Assembly: GCF_036588685.1 (NCBI RefSeq)
Contig: NC_086378.1
Coordinates: forward strand, 37,921,578-37,985,577
Direction of reading: 5' to 3'
Origin: Mytilus trossulus
Lineage: Eukaryota > Mollusca > Bivalvia > Mytilida > Mytilidae
DNA length: 64,000 nt
Below the pieces are notes generated by a model, which did no database searches, was not told the origin of the DNA, and saw nothing but the letters and a program-made list of their open reading frames with translations. The position numbers were made by a program, and so were the translations under genes. Below, piece after piece: positions 12,346 through 22,996 of the stretch (within the stretch, counting starts at the first letter, position 1; every line of letters starts with the position of its first letter).

Positions 12346-12894
12346 GACATAGCAAGGTATAAACGTACTTATCAATCCCTACAACAACAAAAGTCACTAA
12401 GAACATAGTACTCGAAGTTAATGACAGCTAGTTCAAAGCCGATAACAACTAAAAAAAAATCATATATCTGAGACAAAGAATAAATAACTTAACTATTGCT
12501 AGTTTGTGAAATGGGGTGAACTATGCTATTACTTTGATCAAAGTATTTGGCGAAAAGAAAGAGCACTCTGACATTCCTTATGAAACACATGTCGTTCTAG
12601 CTTACTAAAACTACTATACAGTCATTATAATGCATATTTTCAAAAGAAAACGTAAACAACTATATGCATAAACGTATCAATCTGCACACATTAAGAGAAA
12701 AACACGACGAATACACCATTGACTTTTGGCCGACTAAAATAGACATTTCCCTGAGATTCAGCAATAACCAAAGAATTATATATAGCAATCCAGCAATGGA
12801 ACTTTAAACTTAAAAAAATAAAGAAATTGAAGAAAAGAAAGTAACTAAATAATAGAAATTTCCCACACAAAACTTGTGACCAAGATCAGTATTC

Positions 12895-13368
12895 ATATAG
12901 ATTCAAAAATCTAAATATTAAAGTTAAACAGTATCTATAATAATTTTCACATTATTTTTTCAAAATGGTCTCAAAGCTTGAAATTTGCAATTTCTTTAAT
13001 GAAAAATGCACCAAAAAATAAAACTACCCATAACACTTCGGTTTTGTACATTTCATGAGCAGAAGATTAAATAATTTAGTCAAATACTATTAACTTATAA
13101 CCCCATCAAAGTATCATACTTTGCATAAACTTCAAGAAAATCAACCAAAAACTGACCCAAAAAGACTCATTTTTGCAAAGTTATCTCCCTTTCCAATGTT
13201 AATTTCCATAGGAAATTAAAAATGCTGATTTTGAGTTTTTCTCAAATTAGATTTTATGGTACTTTTTTCTGTGTAAGGGCATAATGATATAGATTAGAAC
13301 TAAAACATGCATTTTCTGTTGCAATTAGTTTGAGGTTAAATCTTAGTTTGACTGGACTATACAGGATG
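12895..13368 (-). mobile_element. Half copy of the 933 bp foldback element
   Basis: Its reverse complement aligns with the left half of the element at 20978-21910, starting TATAGTCCAGTCAAACTAAG and including GACTTTTTTC-type and GGGGTTATAAGTTAATAGTA-type segments. The terminus GTTTGACTGGACTATA at 13352-13367 gives the best-preserved end of the family. Only one half is present. Confidence 0.75.
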
Positions 13369-14150
13369 TTAACGTTTAAAAAAAAAAGTAGTGAAAACAA
13401 TCGACCGTTTAGTGCCAAAGGTTTAGCTACCTGGCCAAAAGTACTCGTCACCTGCATTTTTTTGCTATAAAATTATATTTCGAATAAAAACACATTTTTC
13501 CAAAAAAAAATCTGAGGGCATTTATGGATGTATTTTATCAATAAGGCCTTAAAAGACGTAGAATTGTATAAGGCATGTTTGTTTATTTGGTAATAGTTTT
13601 GTCTGCATGTGTTTTTTGGTATTTTTTTTTGTTTTCTCTTGATACAATAAATTTTTATAATTTAATTTGGTTGATTATATATAGCGAATTTCTTAGCAGA
13701 AAATTATATTTGTGTTTATCTTGTGAAAAAATGATAATGATAATATACACCAAAAAAAAAACCAAACAAATCTGTCACAATTCTGCTTCTATTGGTACCA
13801 ATTGCTTAAAGTCAAACCAAATGATGTTTTTTTTAAATGTAGTTTTATATACAATATATAGCGAAAAATCTCAAGTGACGAATACTTATGGCCAAACTCT
13901 GTGTGTATGTTAGTATAATCCCGTGAAATTGTTGATTACATGTTAACTGCATTCACTTAAGTATAAACGATATAGAGCGTTTTCAATATAAAATTCAGAT
14001 TTATTTAGACATTTTACAGTCGTAAATACAGGCTATGAATGCGTAAACAACAGTTGATAAGATCAACCCTATATTCATTCAAAGTTAATCAGTTCTTTAT
14101 AAAATATATGTTATATATAATGTTTAAACAGATACATGTTTAAACAGATA

Positions 14151-14175
14151 CATATATACACAGAGATTGGCAACT
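14151..14175. repeat. Left arm of a 25-base perfect inverted repeat
   Basis: The 25 bases starting CATATATACACAGAGATTGG are the exact reverse complement of 18375-18399. Just outside, TGTTTAAACAGATA (left) corresponds imperfectly to the reverse complement of TGTCTCTGGTTTAAAC (right). The arms may be termini of a 4.2 kb element or two inverted copies of a short repeat. Confidence 0.7.
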
Positions 14176-14520
14176 GTAACAGTGGTCAACGAAATCTAAT
14201 CCACGTAACGCATCTCACGAGACTTTAACGAGATCGCCATATTGATTTTATCACGACAAGTACACCACCACGCTTCGATTTTTATTTCACATCAAGCATT
14301 TCAAAACAGCATAATGTAAGTATATATTTCAATTTCTACTATGTATTACCCTGTTTTATTCAGTTTGCAGTAGTTATTATTTAAAATATTGAGACGATTA
14401 ACGTTTTATTGCAGTATTTAATAATGGTAGAAACTGGGCCGAGATGCACGTTATGGAAATTTTTAGCACGGTCGTAATTTTTATCAAAACATTTTTATTT
14501 GAAAAGGAATAAAACAAATT

Positions 14521-15075
14521 GCGTGATGAATTACTTTCCCCAGACATATTGAATTTGCATTTAGAGGTTGTTTTTATCATATTTTTACCCACTTTGATGC
14601 AATTTACAATTAAAAATCAGTATTATAGCTGACGGCCATGTTTATTTTCTTTAATATCAAGACAGACCCCTGTTTAAAACTTTTCCATCTTCAGAGAATA
14701 ATTGTTCCCAGCACATTATTTTTTTTCCTATGACATACTGAATTTGCATATGCAGGTTGTTTTTATCATATTTTCACCCACTTTGATGTAATTTACAATT
14801 AAAAATCAGTATTATAGCTGACGGCCATGTTTATTTTCTTTAATATCAAGACAGACCCCTGTCCATGGCTACAGTTTAAAACTTTTCCATCTTCAGAGAA
14901 TAATTGTTCCTAGCTCATTATTTTTTTTCCTATGACATACTGAATTTGCATAAAGAGGTTGTTTTTATCATATTTTCACCCACTTTGATGCAATTTACAA
15001 TTAAAAATCAGCATTATAGCTGACGGCCATGGTGTTTTGTTTCAATATCAAGACAGACCCCTGTCCGTATACACT
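14521..15075 (+). repeat. Three tandem copies of a ~190-200 bp unit
   Basis: Units start near 14543, 14732 and 14934 at GACATACTGAATTTGCAT. Each contains CCACTTTGATGCAATTTACA, ATCAGTATTATAGCTGACGG and ATATCAAGACAGACCCCTGT. The spacings are 189 and 202 bases. A degenerate fourth copy begins near 15270 with TTTTCCATCTTCAGAGAATT. No coding frame persists through the units. Confidence 0.85.
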
Positions 15076-15269
15076 TGATACTGTAAATTCAGAAATTATT
15101 GCCTGCATTTATTATTGATTTTCTCATTTTAAACTGAAATGCGATTTTAATTTTTACAACTTCTGTTAAGAATCCTGTTAAATTCATTCAAAATTTTTCA
15201 AAAAGTGAGTTTTAAACTCTTTCGCATTTTTCGCAATAATGAAAACCTTGCATTAATTTCTGAATTTAC

Positions 15270-15425
15270 AGTAGACTTTTCCATCTTCAGAGAATTATTG
15301 TACCCAGCACATGCATTACTTTCCTTTCATGACAAACTGGATTTGTGTATAGGGGTGTTTTTTTTTCATTATTTCCACCACTTTGATGACATTTACAATT
15401 TTATATATTTTTACATTCAGTATCT
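15270..15425 (+). repeat. Degenerate fourth copy of the ~195 bp unit
   Basis: Shows TTTTCCATCTTCAGAGAATT, a diverged ATGACAAACTGGATTTGTGT and CCACTTTGATGACATTTACA. It is separated from the third copy by about 200 bases of other sequence. Confidence 0.65.
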
Positions 15426-16023
15426 GACAGCTTTCTCTTTTTTAACAGGGTCCTGATTGCTATAAAAGGAGAAAGATGTTGATCAAATTTACCTGTCAGT
15501 GCAGCATACAAGAGATATAATATCGTACATGGGCTGAATGTAGGACTCCCAAGTCTTTCTGATTGAAAATAAGACTTCCTGGCAAACAGGAACAACTAGT
15601 GATGACTTTTTCCAATAGTGACGGCACAGTCATGTTGTGGACTGATTACTACTATCAATGTGATACTTAAAACTAACAATGGTTATTAAGAAGGGATATA
15701 ATTACGATACTGTTGTCAAGTCATTAAAGATTGCATATTTTGGCGTTAATATTGAGTCACTGATAAGGTCTTTGCGTCGGAATTAAACACATTTATTCTA
15801 AAAACAGTTGTTGGCATGACACGGGTTATGTTCTTCTCATATATGTTATGATGGTATGATACTAAACCCCTTACGGGAAGGATTGTGCCTGATGTTCATA
15901 TGATGAAATCATAATCTTTCAGTCAGTTTAATTGAAGTCTGGAGCTGGCATGTCAGTTAACTGCTAGTAGTCTGTTGTTATTTATGTATTATTGTCATTT
16001 TGTTTATTTTCTTTGGTTACATC

Positions 16024-16430
16024 TTCTGACATCAGACTCGGACTTCTCTTGAATTGAATTTTAATGTGCGTATTGTTATGCTTTTACTTTTCTACACTGG
16101 TTAGAGGTATAAGGGGAGGGTTGAGATCTCACAAACATGTTTAACCCCGCCGCATTTTTGCGCCTGTCCCAAGTCAGGAGCCTCTGGCCTTTGTTAGTCT
16201 TGTATTATTTAAATTTTAGTTTCTTGTGTACAATTTGGAAATTAGTATGGCGTTCATTATCACTGAACTAGTATATATTTGTTTAGGGGCAAGCTGAAGG
16301 ACGCCTCCGGGTGCGGGAATTTCTCGCTACATTGAAGACCTGTTGGTGACCTTCTGCTGTTGTGTTTTTTTTATTTTGGTCGGGTTGTTGTCTCTTTGAC
16401 ACATTCCCCATTTCCATTCTCAATTTTATT
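16024..16430 (-). mobile_element. ~360 bp mussel interspersed repeat, copy 2 (inverted)
   Basis: Reverse complement of the element at 11156-11515, with an extra leading segment (CTTCTGACATCAGACTCGGA). It includes CCGCCGCATTTTTGCGCCTG and ends GTCTCTTTGACACATTCCCC. A minus-strand frame of 116 codons crossing it is an artefact of the repeat. Confidence 0.85.
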
Positions 16431-16434
16431 ATGT

Positions 16435-18370
16435 AAGAGAGAAAAGTACATGTGCTTATCCTGACTGTAAAATGGATAAAAAAGCAAATAAATATCTTGT
16501 GTTCAACTTCATTAGTCTTATTTATGTTAACAAAATTTACATAGTTTTTACAAGAAACCATACATGTAGATGTATAACAATATGATGTAGTATGATTGCT
16601 AATGAGACAAGGATTTACATGTATGACTATCATTAGAAGGCCACTCTATTCACAAATACCTTCCTCTTCATGGAAAGTAACATATGTAATTGTTCACATA
16701 AAATGACAAAATGTGTAGGAAAAGAAGCAAGAAATGTTCACTCTACTTCTGTATGTACTAGTCGCTTACATTGGTCACCATCTATGTTTGTTTCAGTCCT
16801 TTAAAAAAATGTCAATGGTGCTTATTTATATTTATCTGTTGTGCTGTGCTGTTTCAGTTTTACATGTCCTCATTCTGTGATCACTATTTCACCTCTCCTG
16901 TTTTGAAAAAATGTTTATGCTAATATTTTCTGCAATAAGTTGAAAAGGCACAGATGCTATGACTAAACAGAAATGTGAGGTACATGTATATGTGTCAAGG
17001 AGACAACAACCCAACGACAACAATATTCTTGGCACATTTATGAATGTTTAAAAATTCTTGTGAAGTTCAAAAGCACATAACGTGTACTTATTTTATATCC
17101 ATGACCTGGTACATGTATGTACCTATTGATGCATTCCGTCCTAACTGACACAAGTTGTGGGAAGAGACCAAGCAGTTGATATGCTTATAAAAATCTGATA
17201 TTAAAATGAATTCCTGTATAACAAATTCCGGGAATGAGACTTTTATTTAAAACAGATGAGATATTTGTGGTTAAGGTTTAAACAGAAGCAGCAGATGTCA
17301 AGGGGCAAATCAAAAAGTACAAGGTCTTGTAACACAGAGAAAAAAATAACAAATGAAATGAAAATAACTGCACAGAAAATTACCTTGAACAACATAAACC
17401 CACAAAAGATCAGATAAAACTTGTGCACAATTTTATTCAAAATCTTTCTAATTTCAAACTCAAGATTCACTGTGTATATATGTCTCTGGAAAGAGTAAAG
17501 ATAAGAATGTTGAAATACTCCAGTGGTTTATGAAACAAAACATTAAAATTCTACAGTTGAGCAGGAACATATATATTAACGTAAGATAAATATACTGTTC
17601 CCAGAGTTGAGCAGAGCATTTTACTGTACTTATGAAACATATTGTTTTTAATTAAAGTCTGTGATATTAAGTCTTTAAAAAAATACAAATAATGACGGAT
17701 TCATATATTCAATATTTCATGGCAGAAAAAAATAGTGATTTCGACAACACTATAATGTATGTTCATTGAGGAAATTTACGCAAATGTTCCATAAATAATT
17801 TTATTTTAGGTCAATCGACAATTAAACATTATAATTAAATTAAAACAGATATAAATTCAGTTTCTCACGAGACAAAATTCGGCCACAAAATTCTACTGGC
17901 TACATTTTTTATATATATGACCAGAGACATATAATGTCTCTGATATGACAAAGTTGCCTCATTTCTTTTTTTGACATGTTAAAAGACTCTTTTTGTTTTC
18001 CTGATTGAATATACACTATAGTATTGCCGAGTGCTTCTGTTAAAATAAAGTTCTGGTCATGGTTAAAATAGTATGTCAGAATTTGTTAATCTTTAAAAAA
18101 CAATTGCCAAGTAATAATCCATTTAGAATTCACCTCCGGTAATATTCAGGTGATCGGAGGGCAATAAATTGCGTAATCGCACACCTGTGAATCAACAATC
18201 ACAACTCTATTAAGGACCTAATTACCGGAAAATCGGACAAAAGAAATTATAATATAATCTGATATAATTTTCCCATTGCTTTTCTTGATTATCTATCGAG
18301 GTTATTCATCCCCGTTCTAAATTTTATCGACGAGAATCTCATTCTGGGCCGCGATCTTTAACGGGATTTC
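16435..18370. other. No supported gene; small palindromes
   Basis: AT-rich sequence without exon-like frames. Small features are the palindrome GAGACATATAATGTCTC near 17924 and a second partial copy of the GTGTATATATGTCTCTGG motif at 17472. A truncated GTGTCAAGGAGACAACAACC repeat end lies near 16993. Confidence 0.5.
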
Positions 18371-18374
18371 ACGG

Positions 18375-18399
18375 AGTTGCCAATCTCTGTGTATATATG
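18375..18399. repeat. Right arm of the 25-base perfect inverted repeat
   Basis: Exact reverse complement of 14151-14175. The adjoining GATCTTTAACGGGATTTCAC on this side and GACTTTAACGAGATCGCCAT near the left arm suggest that similarity extends beyond the 25 bases in degraded form. Confidence 0.7.
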
Positions 18400-18859
18400 T
18401 CTCTGGTTTAAACTAGTGTCCAATCTTATGTAATAATGCGGTGTCCCTAGCCTCAAACTTTGTAAAAAATAAATAATGTAACGTTAGCGATACATGACCA
18501 TGAACTTAGAAGGCTAAATTAAAAGATTGTCTTGAAATCACACTTTTAATGTAATCGGATTAAAAACGATTAGGTATTTAAAGATAAAAACACTTAAATT
18601 AAACAAACGTACAATTTAAAACCAAAATAATCACTTTTTGAAATTCTTTATAGAAACAGTTACTTATAGTTGATTTCCAGTACAGATTCCCTTCAGATTC
18701 CTTTTCATCAGCGTCACTTTCCCCCGATTATGTTAGCGTCAGATTTTTATTTTTCCACTTGGTTAAAAAAACCTTGGTTTTTATGTTTCATAACACGCCG
18801 GTTTAACACAAAAGAGATGACCCAATGTTGTTATGTAAATATTATACTCGTTCCCTGTT

Positions 18860-18998
18860 ATTTTTATTACCACTCTGTAGGTGGGTAGTAAGATACCAGT
18901 TAACCGAAGGCCGGTAATCACGTGTATTTACACACATGTTTATCGTTACACAACTTTATTGTCAACAACTTAAAAATAATCTTGTTTGACTGGTGAAA
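18860..18998 (+). promoter_or_regulatory. Possible 5' non-coding exon/promoter of the DUF1295 gene
   Basis: A less AT-rich stretch contains a CACGTG E-box near 18918 and ends in a good donor, GTGAAAAG followed by GTAGGT. The downstream gene has a typical acceptor (CATTATATTTTAG) ending at 22986, eleven bases upstream of its start codon, so a spliced leader exon is expected. This stretch is the best-looking donor upstream, but the link is inference; RNA data are needed to confirm it. Confidence 0.25.
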
Positions 18999-19894
18999 AG
19001 GTAGGTTCTTTATTTATTTTTTTACAAAATGATGAATTTGATGCGGGTAAAGGATTACTTGTTGCATCTGTAGTTTAATATATTTTCAGCTATCTATTTT
19101 GAGAATTTTATAATTGATGATCATCATGATATGTTTACCGTTTGAAGAAATCGACGAAGGGAGGGGCGAGTTCATTTACCCAGTGGTTAGGAATCATTCT
19201 CTCATGGGAAACTAGCACTTTAGGTTCCGCCCTGTCAATCCCCCTGTTTAAAAACTCTCTTGCAAGTTTTAATGTTTTGTTGACCATTTGTTGACTGATC
19301 AATGTTTCTTTACGTTGTTGTTGTTTTTATTTATTAATTTATATTACCGCGGTGTTGGCTGTTTACATTGAACTTTTTATTAACCCTTTGGTGATGTATG
19401 TCTGATTTTAAGATAAAGTTATAAGTGTAAAATGTGTCTAACTGTCAAATTCAATACCCGTAACTTTAAAATCATGAGAGACAAAATGTAAACCTGAACA
19501 TATAAAAAACTTAAACACTTTCTATGTTACCTATGCTTGTCAAAATTATATAATGTGTTTTTTTAAGATTCGATAGATGAAACATTAAGAAGATACATAC
19601 AATAATGTATAAGCTCATTTTTTTTTTTCAATTCGTGAAATTCATTCATCATGTACTGTGTATCTAAAGTTAATTGTTGTCGTTCTAGGTGGTACTTAAA
19701 ATAGGAAAGTTTATGCTTTTATAGTCTACATTTTATATGCGGTATCTTGATTTAATCACATTTGCTTTCAGTATAGAAAGATCTATGAATAATAGACCCT
19801 AATAAAAAGTATTTGCACGAGTTGATACATGTACAACGTATTTTGGTGGTAGAGGTCAATAAACTCAACAGGATCACAATTGTTTATATCTACG

Positions 19895-19995
19895 TCAGAT
19901 GCGTGTTTCGTGACGAAAAGACTTGAATCGTTGACGCTCGAATCAGAAATGAACAAGGACAACTAAAGTACGAAGTTGGAGAGCATTAAGGACTC
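19895..19995 (+). repeat. Fragment of the CGAAACACGCGTCTGGCG family
   Basis: Contains GATGCGTGTTTCGTGACGAA, GACGCTCGAATCAGAAATGA and AAAGTACGAAGTTGGAGAGC, matching in order the copies at 36490-36760 and 37775-38000. Confidence 0.6.
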
Positions 19996-20595
19996 ATTGT
20001 TAGCCATAAATGTTTCTAATAAGATAAATGAAAATTTATCCTAGTTTAAATTGTACATATTTTCTATGTAATATCTTGTATCTGGTTGTAGCAATACGTA
20101 TATCTTAGGTACCAAGGGTACGTAAGAATACTATATTACAGATTTATGTTTAAGATACTATCGGACCGTTTTATTGAATAGCAAATATTTAGTCAAAACA
20201 CGTAGATAAGAAATAAATTTTCTACTGTAACATATTTATTTGGTTCTTAAAAATATACTGTGTGTATAGTGCTTTTAATGTTTATACTCGACAAAGAAAA
20301 CTTTAAATCAAAAGTTTAAAAGATGTATCGAATGTAAAACCAAGATACCGTATATATTACATAAACAGAAAATCATAAACCTTCAGACGTAAGATTTTGG
20401 ATCTCATGACTAAAACGCTTAACCCCATTTTAATCGCAAAGATGTGACCGGAAGGTGACTGGAAACTTAAACATAAATCGGATGTCAAAGTGTCAATCAA
20501 TTTAAGGGTAAACGCGTGTTGCAATTTTCATCCTTACTATGATGAAAAATTTAAAATTATGTATACCTGACAGTATTAAAGTCATGTCTTATGTG

Positions 20596-20977
20596 TTATA
20601 TACGGATACATTTTAGTGTTTTATAATTTATCCGAGCCGAGAGACGAAACATACCCGCAGTATGATAACAGTCTAGTCGTAAACAAATTGACAATAGCAT
20701 TGCATAAAAACGAAAAACGACTAACATTGGAAAAGGAAAGATTACCGAGAGTCCAAAATCGAGATAAGATGTATTTTGTTTAAATGATAAATGTTAACAA
20801 CATCATGATAATCAAAAAACGTTTAAGACTTCACTGGCAAAAAAAGTCCCAGTTAATTAAGTATTTATTTCATGGGTTTTTTTTTGTTGCATGGATCAAT
20901 AAAAACGGTTATGCTTAGATAACCTCAAAGGCGGTTCGGTTAAACCACTATGTATACACTTGTTACACCTCGTACAG
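20596..20977 (+). repeat. 382 bp direct repeat, left copy
   Basis: Identical to 21911-22292 at a constant offset of 1315 bases except for two substitutions that I can find by eye (TATAATTTATCC/TATACTTTATCC and ATGGGTTTT/ATGGGGTTT). It starts TTATATACGGATACATTTTA and ends GTTACACCTCGTACAG. No coding frame is evident. Confidence 0.9.
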
Positions 20978-21910
20978 TCAAACTAAGATTTAACCTCAAA
21001 CTAATTGCAACAGAAAATGTTTTACTTCTAATCTATAGTATTATGCCCTTTATATACACAGAAAAAAGTCCCATAAAATCTAACTTGAGGAAAACTCAAA
21101 ATCAGCATTTTAAATTTCCTATGGAAATTAACATTGGGAGGGGAGATAACTCTTGCAAAAATTAGTCTTTTTTGGTCAGTTTTTGGTTGTTTTTCTTAAA
21201 ATTTATGTATAGTAGGATACTTTGATGGGGTTATAAGTTTGTATTTGACTAAATTATATAATCTTCTGCTCATGAAATGTACAAAACCGAAGTGTTATGG
21301 GTAGTTTTATTTTTTTTGTACATTTTTCATTAAAGAAATTGCAAATTTGAAGCTTTGTAACCATTTTGAAAAAATAATGTGAAAATTTGGTATTGTTTAT
21401 ATCTGTATATTATATTTTTTCAGCAACTAACTTATCTTAGGAAACTTTAAACTAAAAAAAGAAGAATACATGCTTAATTATTTTTATTTAATTTGAGATT
21501 CTTTACCTTGACATGTTGAAAAATTCAATAAATGGTCAACTAATAAATTACGAAATCTAGATTATAGCTTGATAAAATATATGAAAACAACTTTAGAGTT
21601 GTTTGTTATACTCTAAAGACCGCTTAAAAATCAAGAATCCATACATTCTGATGAATAGAAGCGGTAAAGTTATAATTTTGTATCAATTTTTATTGATATT
21701 TCTGCCTATTTTGCTAGAGTTATTTCCCTTTTCAATGCAAATCTCCATAGGAATTTTAAATGGTGATTTTTTTAGTTTTCCTCAAGTTAGATTTTATGGG
21801 ACTTTTTTCTGTGTATATTTGGGGTATAATGCTAAAGATTAAAACTTTAAAATCTTCTGTTGCAATTACTTTCAGGTTAGGGTCAAATTTATGCTAGATT
21901 GACTGGACTA
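20978..21910 (+). mobile_element. 933 bp foldback (long terminal inverted repeat) element
   Basis: The first ~200 bases (TCAAACTAAGATTTAACCTC, then AATTGCAACAGAAAATG and AAAAAAGTCCCATAAAATCT) are imperfectly repeated in reverse complement over the last ~200 bases, ending CTAGATTGACTGGACTAT. It has no coding capacity, so it is a MITE-like foldback element. A half copy lies at 12895-13368. It sits exactly between the two 382 bp direct repeats. Its left terminus seems to lack the TATAGTC found at the end of the other copy. Confidence 0.8.
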
Positions 21911-22292
21911 TTATATACGGATACATTTTAGTGTTTTATACTTTATCCGAGCCGAGAGACGAAACATACCCGCAGTATGATAACAGTCTAGTCGTAAACA
22001 AATTGACAATAGCATTGCATAAAAACGAAAAACGACTAACATTGGAAAAGGAAAGATTACCGAGAGTCCAAAATCGAGATAAGATGTATTTTGTTTAAAT
22101 GATAAATGTTAACAACATCATGATAATCAAAAAACGTTTAAGACTTCACTGGCAAAAAAAGTCCCAGTTAATTAAGTATTTATTTCATGGGGTTTTTTTT
22201 GTTGCATGGATCAATAAAAACGGTTATGCTTAGATAACCTCAAAGGCGGTTCGGTTAAACCACTATGTATACACTTGTTACACCTCGTACAG
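21911..22292 (+). repeat. 382 bp direct repeat, right copy
   Basis: Partner of 20596-20977, with about 99.5 percent identity by eye. The near-identity implies a recent duplication or gene conversion. It is too long to be a target-site duplication and lacks the TG...CA ends of a typical LTR. Confidence 0.9.
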
Positions 22293-22996
22293 AAAGAACA
22301 AAAAATATTGACTAAATGCATACATTATTAAAAATAGAATCCGACAGTAGCACACATGCCAAAGAGGGAACTCTGTTTGATTTCAACTGGATGTATACAT
22401 ACGCAGGCACGTCCGACTGGAATAGAGATGTAAAAACCGAAGCTTCGTGGAAAGTGACATGTTTTACGCTAAATAATTTTATGTCCCATATTGACATTTT
22501 AATGAAACACAGTTTTGACCCTCTTCTCACTTTAAGAGTGCGAACTCAACAGATATTTAATTAAAGATATAATTCAAAATAAAAAAAAGGTGTATGAAAC
22601 AATTTTCGAAACAAAAACTTACAAGACCTCAAGAATTAATCATTACCACCAATACAACTTGTAATGCGAATGCTTTTATTTGAAATTACTTTGAATTGAC
22701 ATACTTTTCGAGAACAAGTTGATTTTCTTAAAAAATTACAACTTTTGTAAGCACTTATGGAATATTTTCCTATTCACATAAGGCAACTCTTTTAATACCT
22801 ATTTTCTCATTATTATTCAACCATTAATAGACTATTGTAGTTCAGTTTAGGGGAGTGGGTAGTTAATTAAGCATACCTTCACTAAAACATACACTTTCCC
22901 TTTTGTAACAACTTTGTGTCATTCGAAGATTAGCTGCTGCAGAGGAGAAACATATCTTCTAAGTTTTATTTTTCATTATATTTTAGATAGACGAAC

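Noticed and set aside
16283..16633. Minus-strand 116-codon frame
   Set aside because: It starts outside and ends inside a ~360 bp interspersed repeat. The same repeat at other sites has no conserved frame.
22312..22564. Opposed frames of 72 and 82 codons beside the 382 bp repeat
   Set aside because: They have no motif and no splice partners, and overlap on both strands. I could not tell them from chance.
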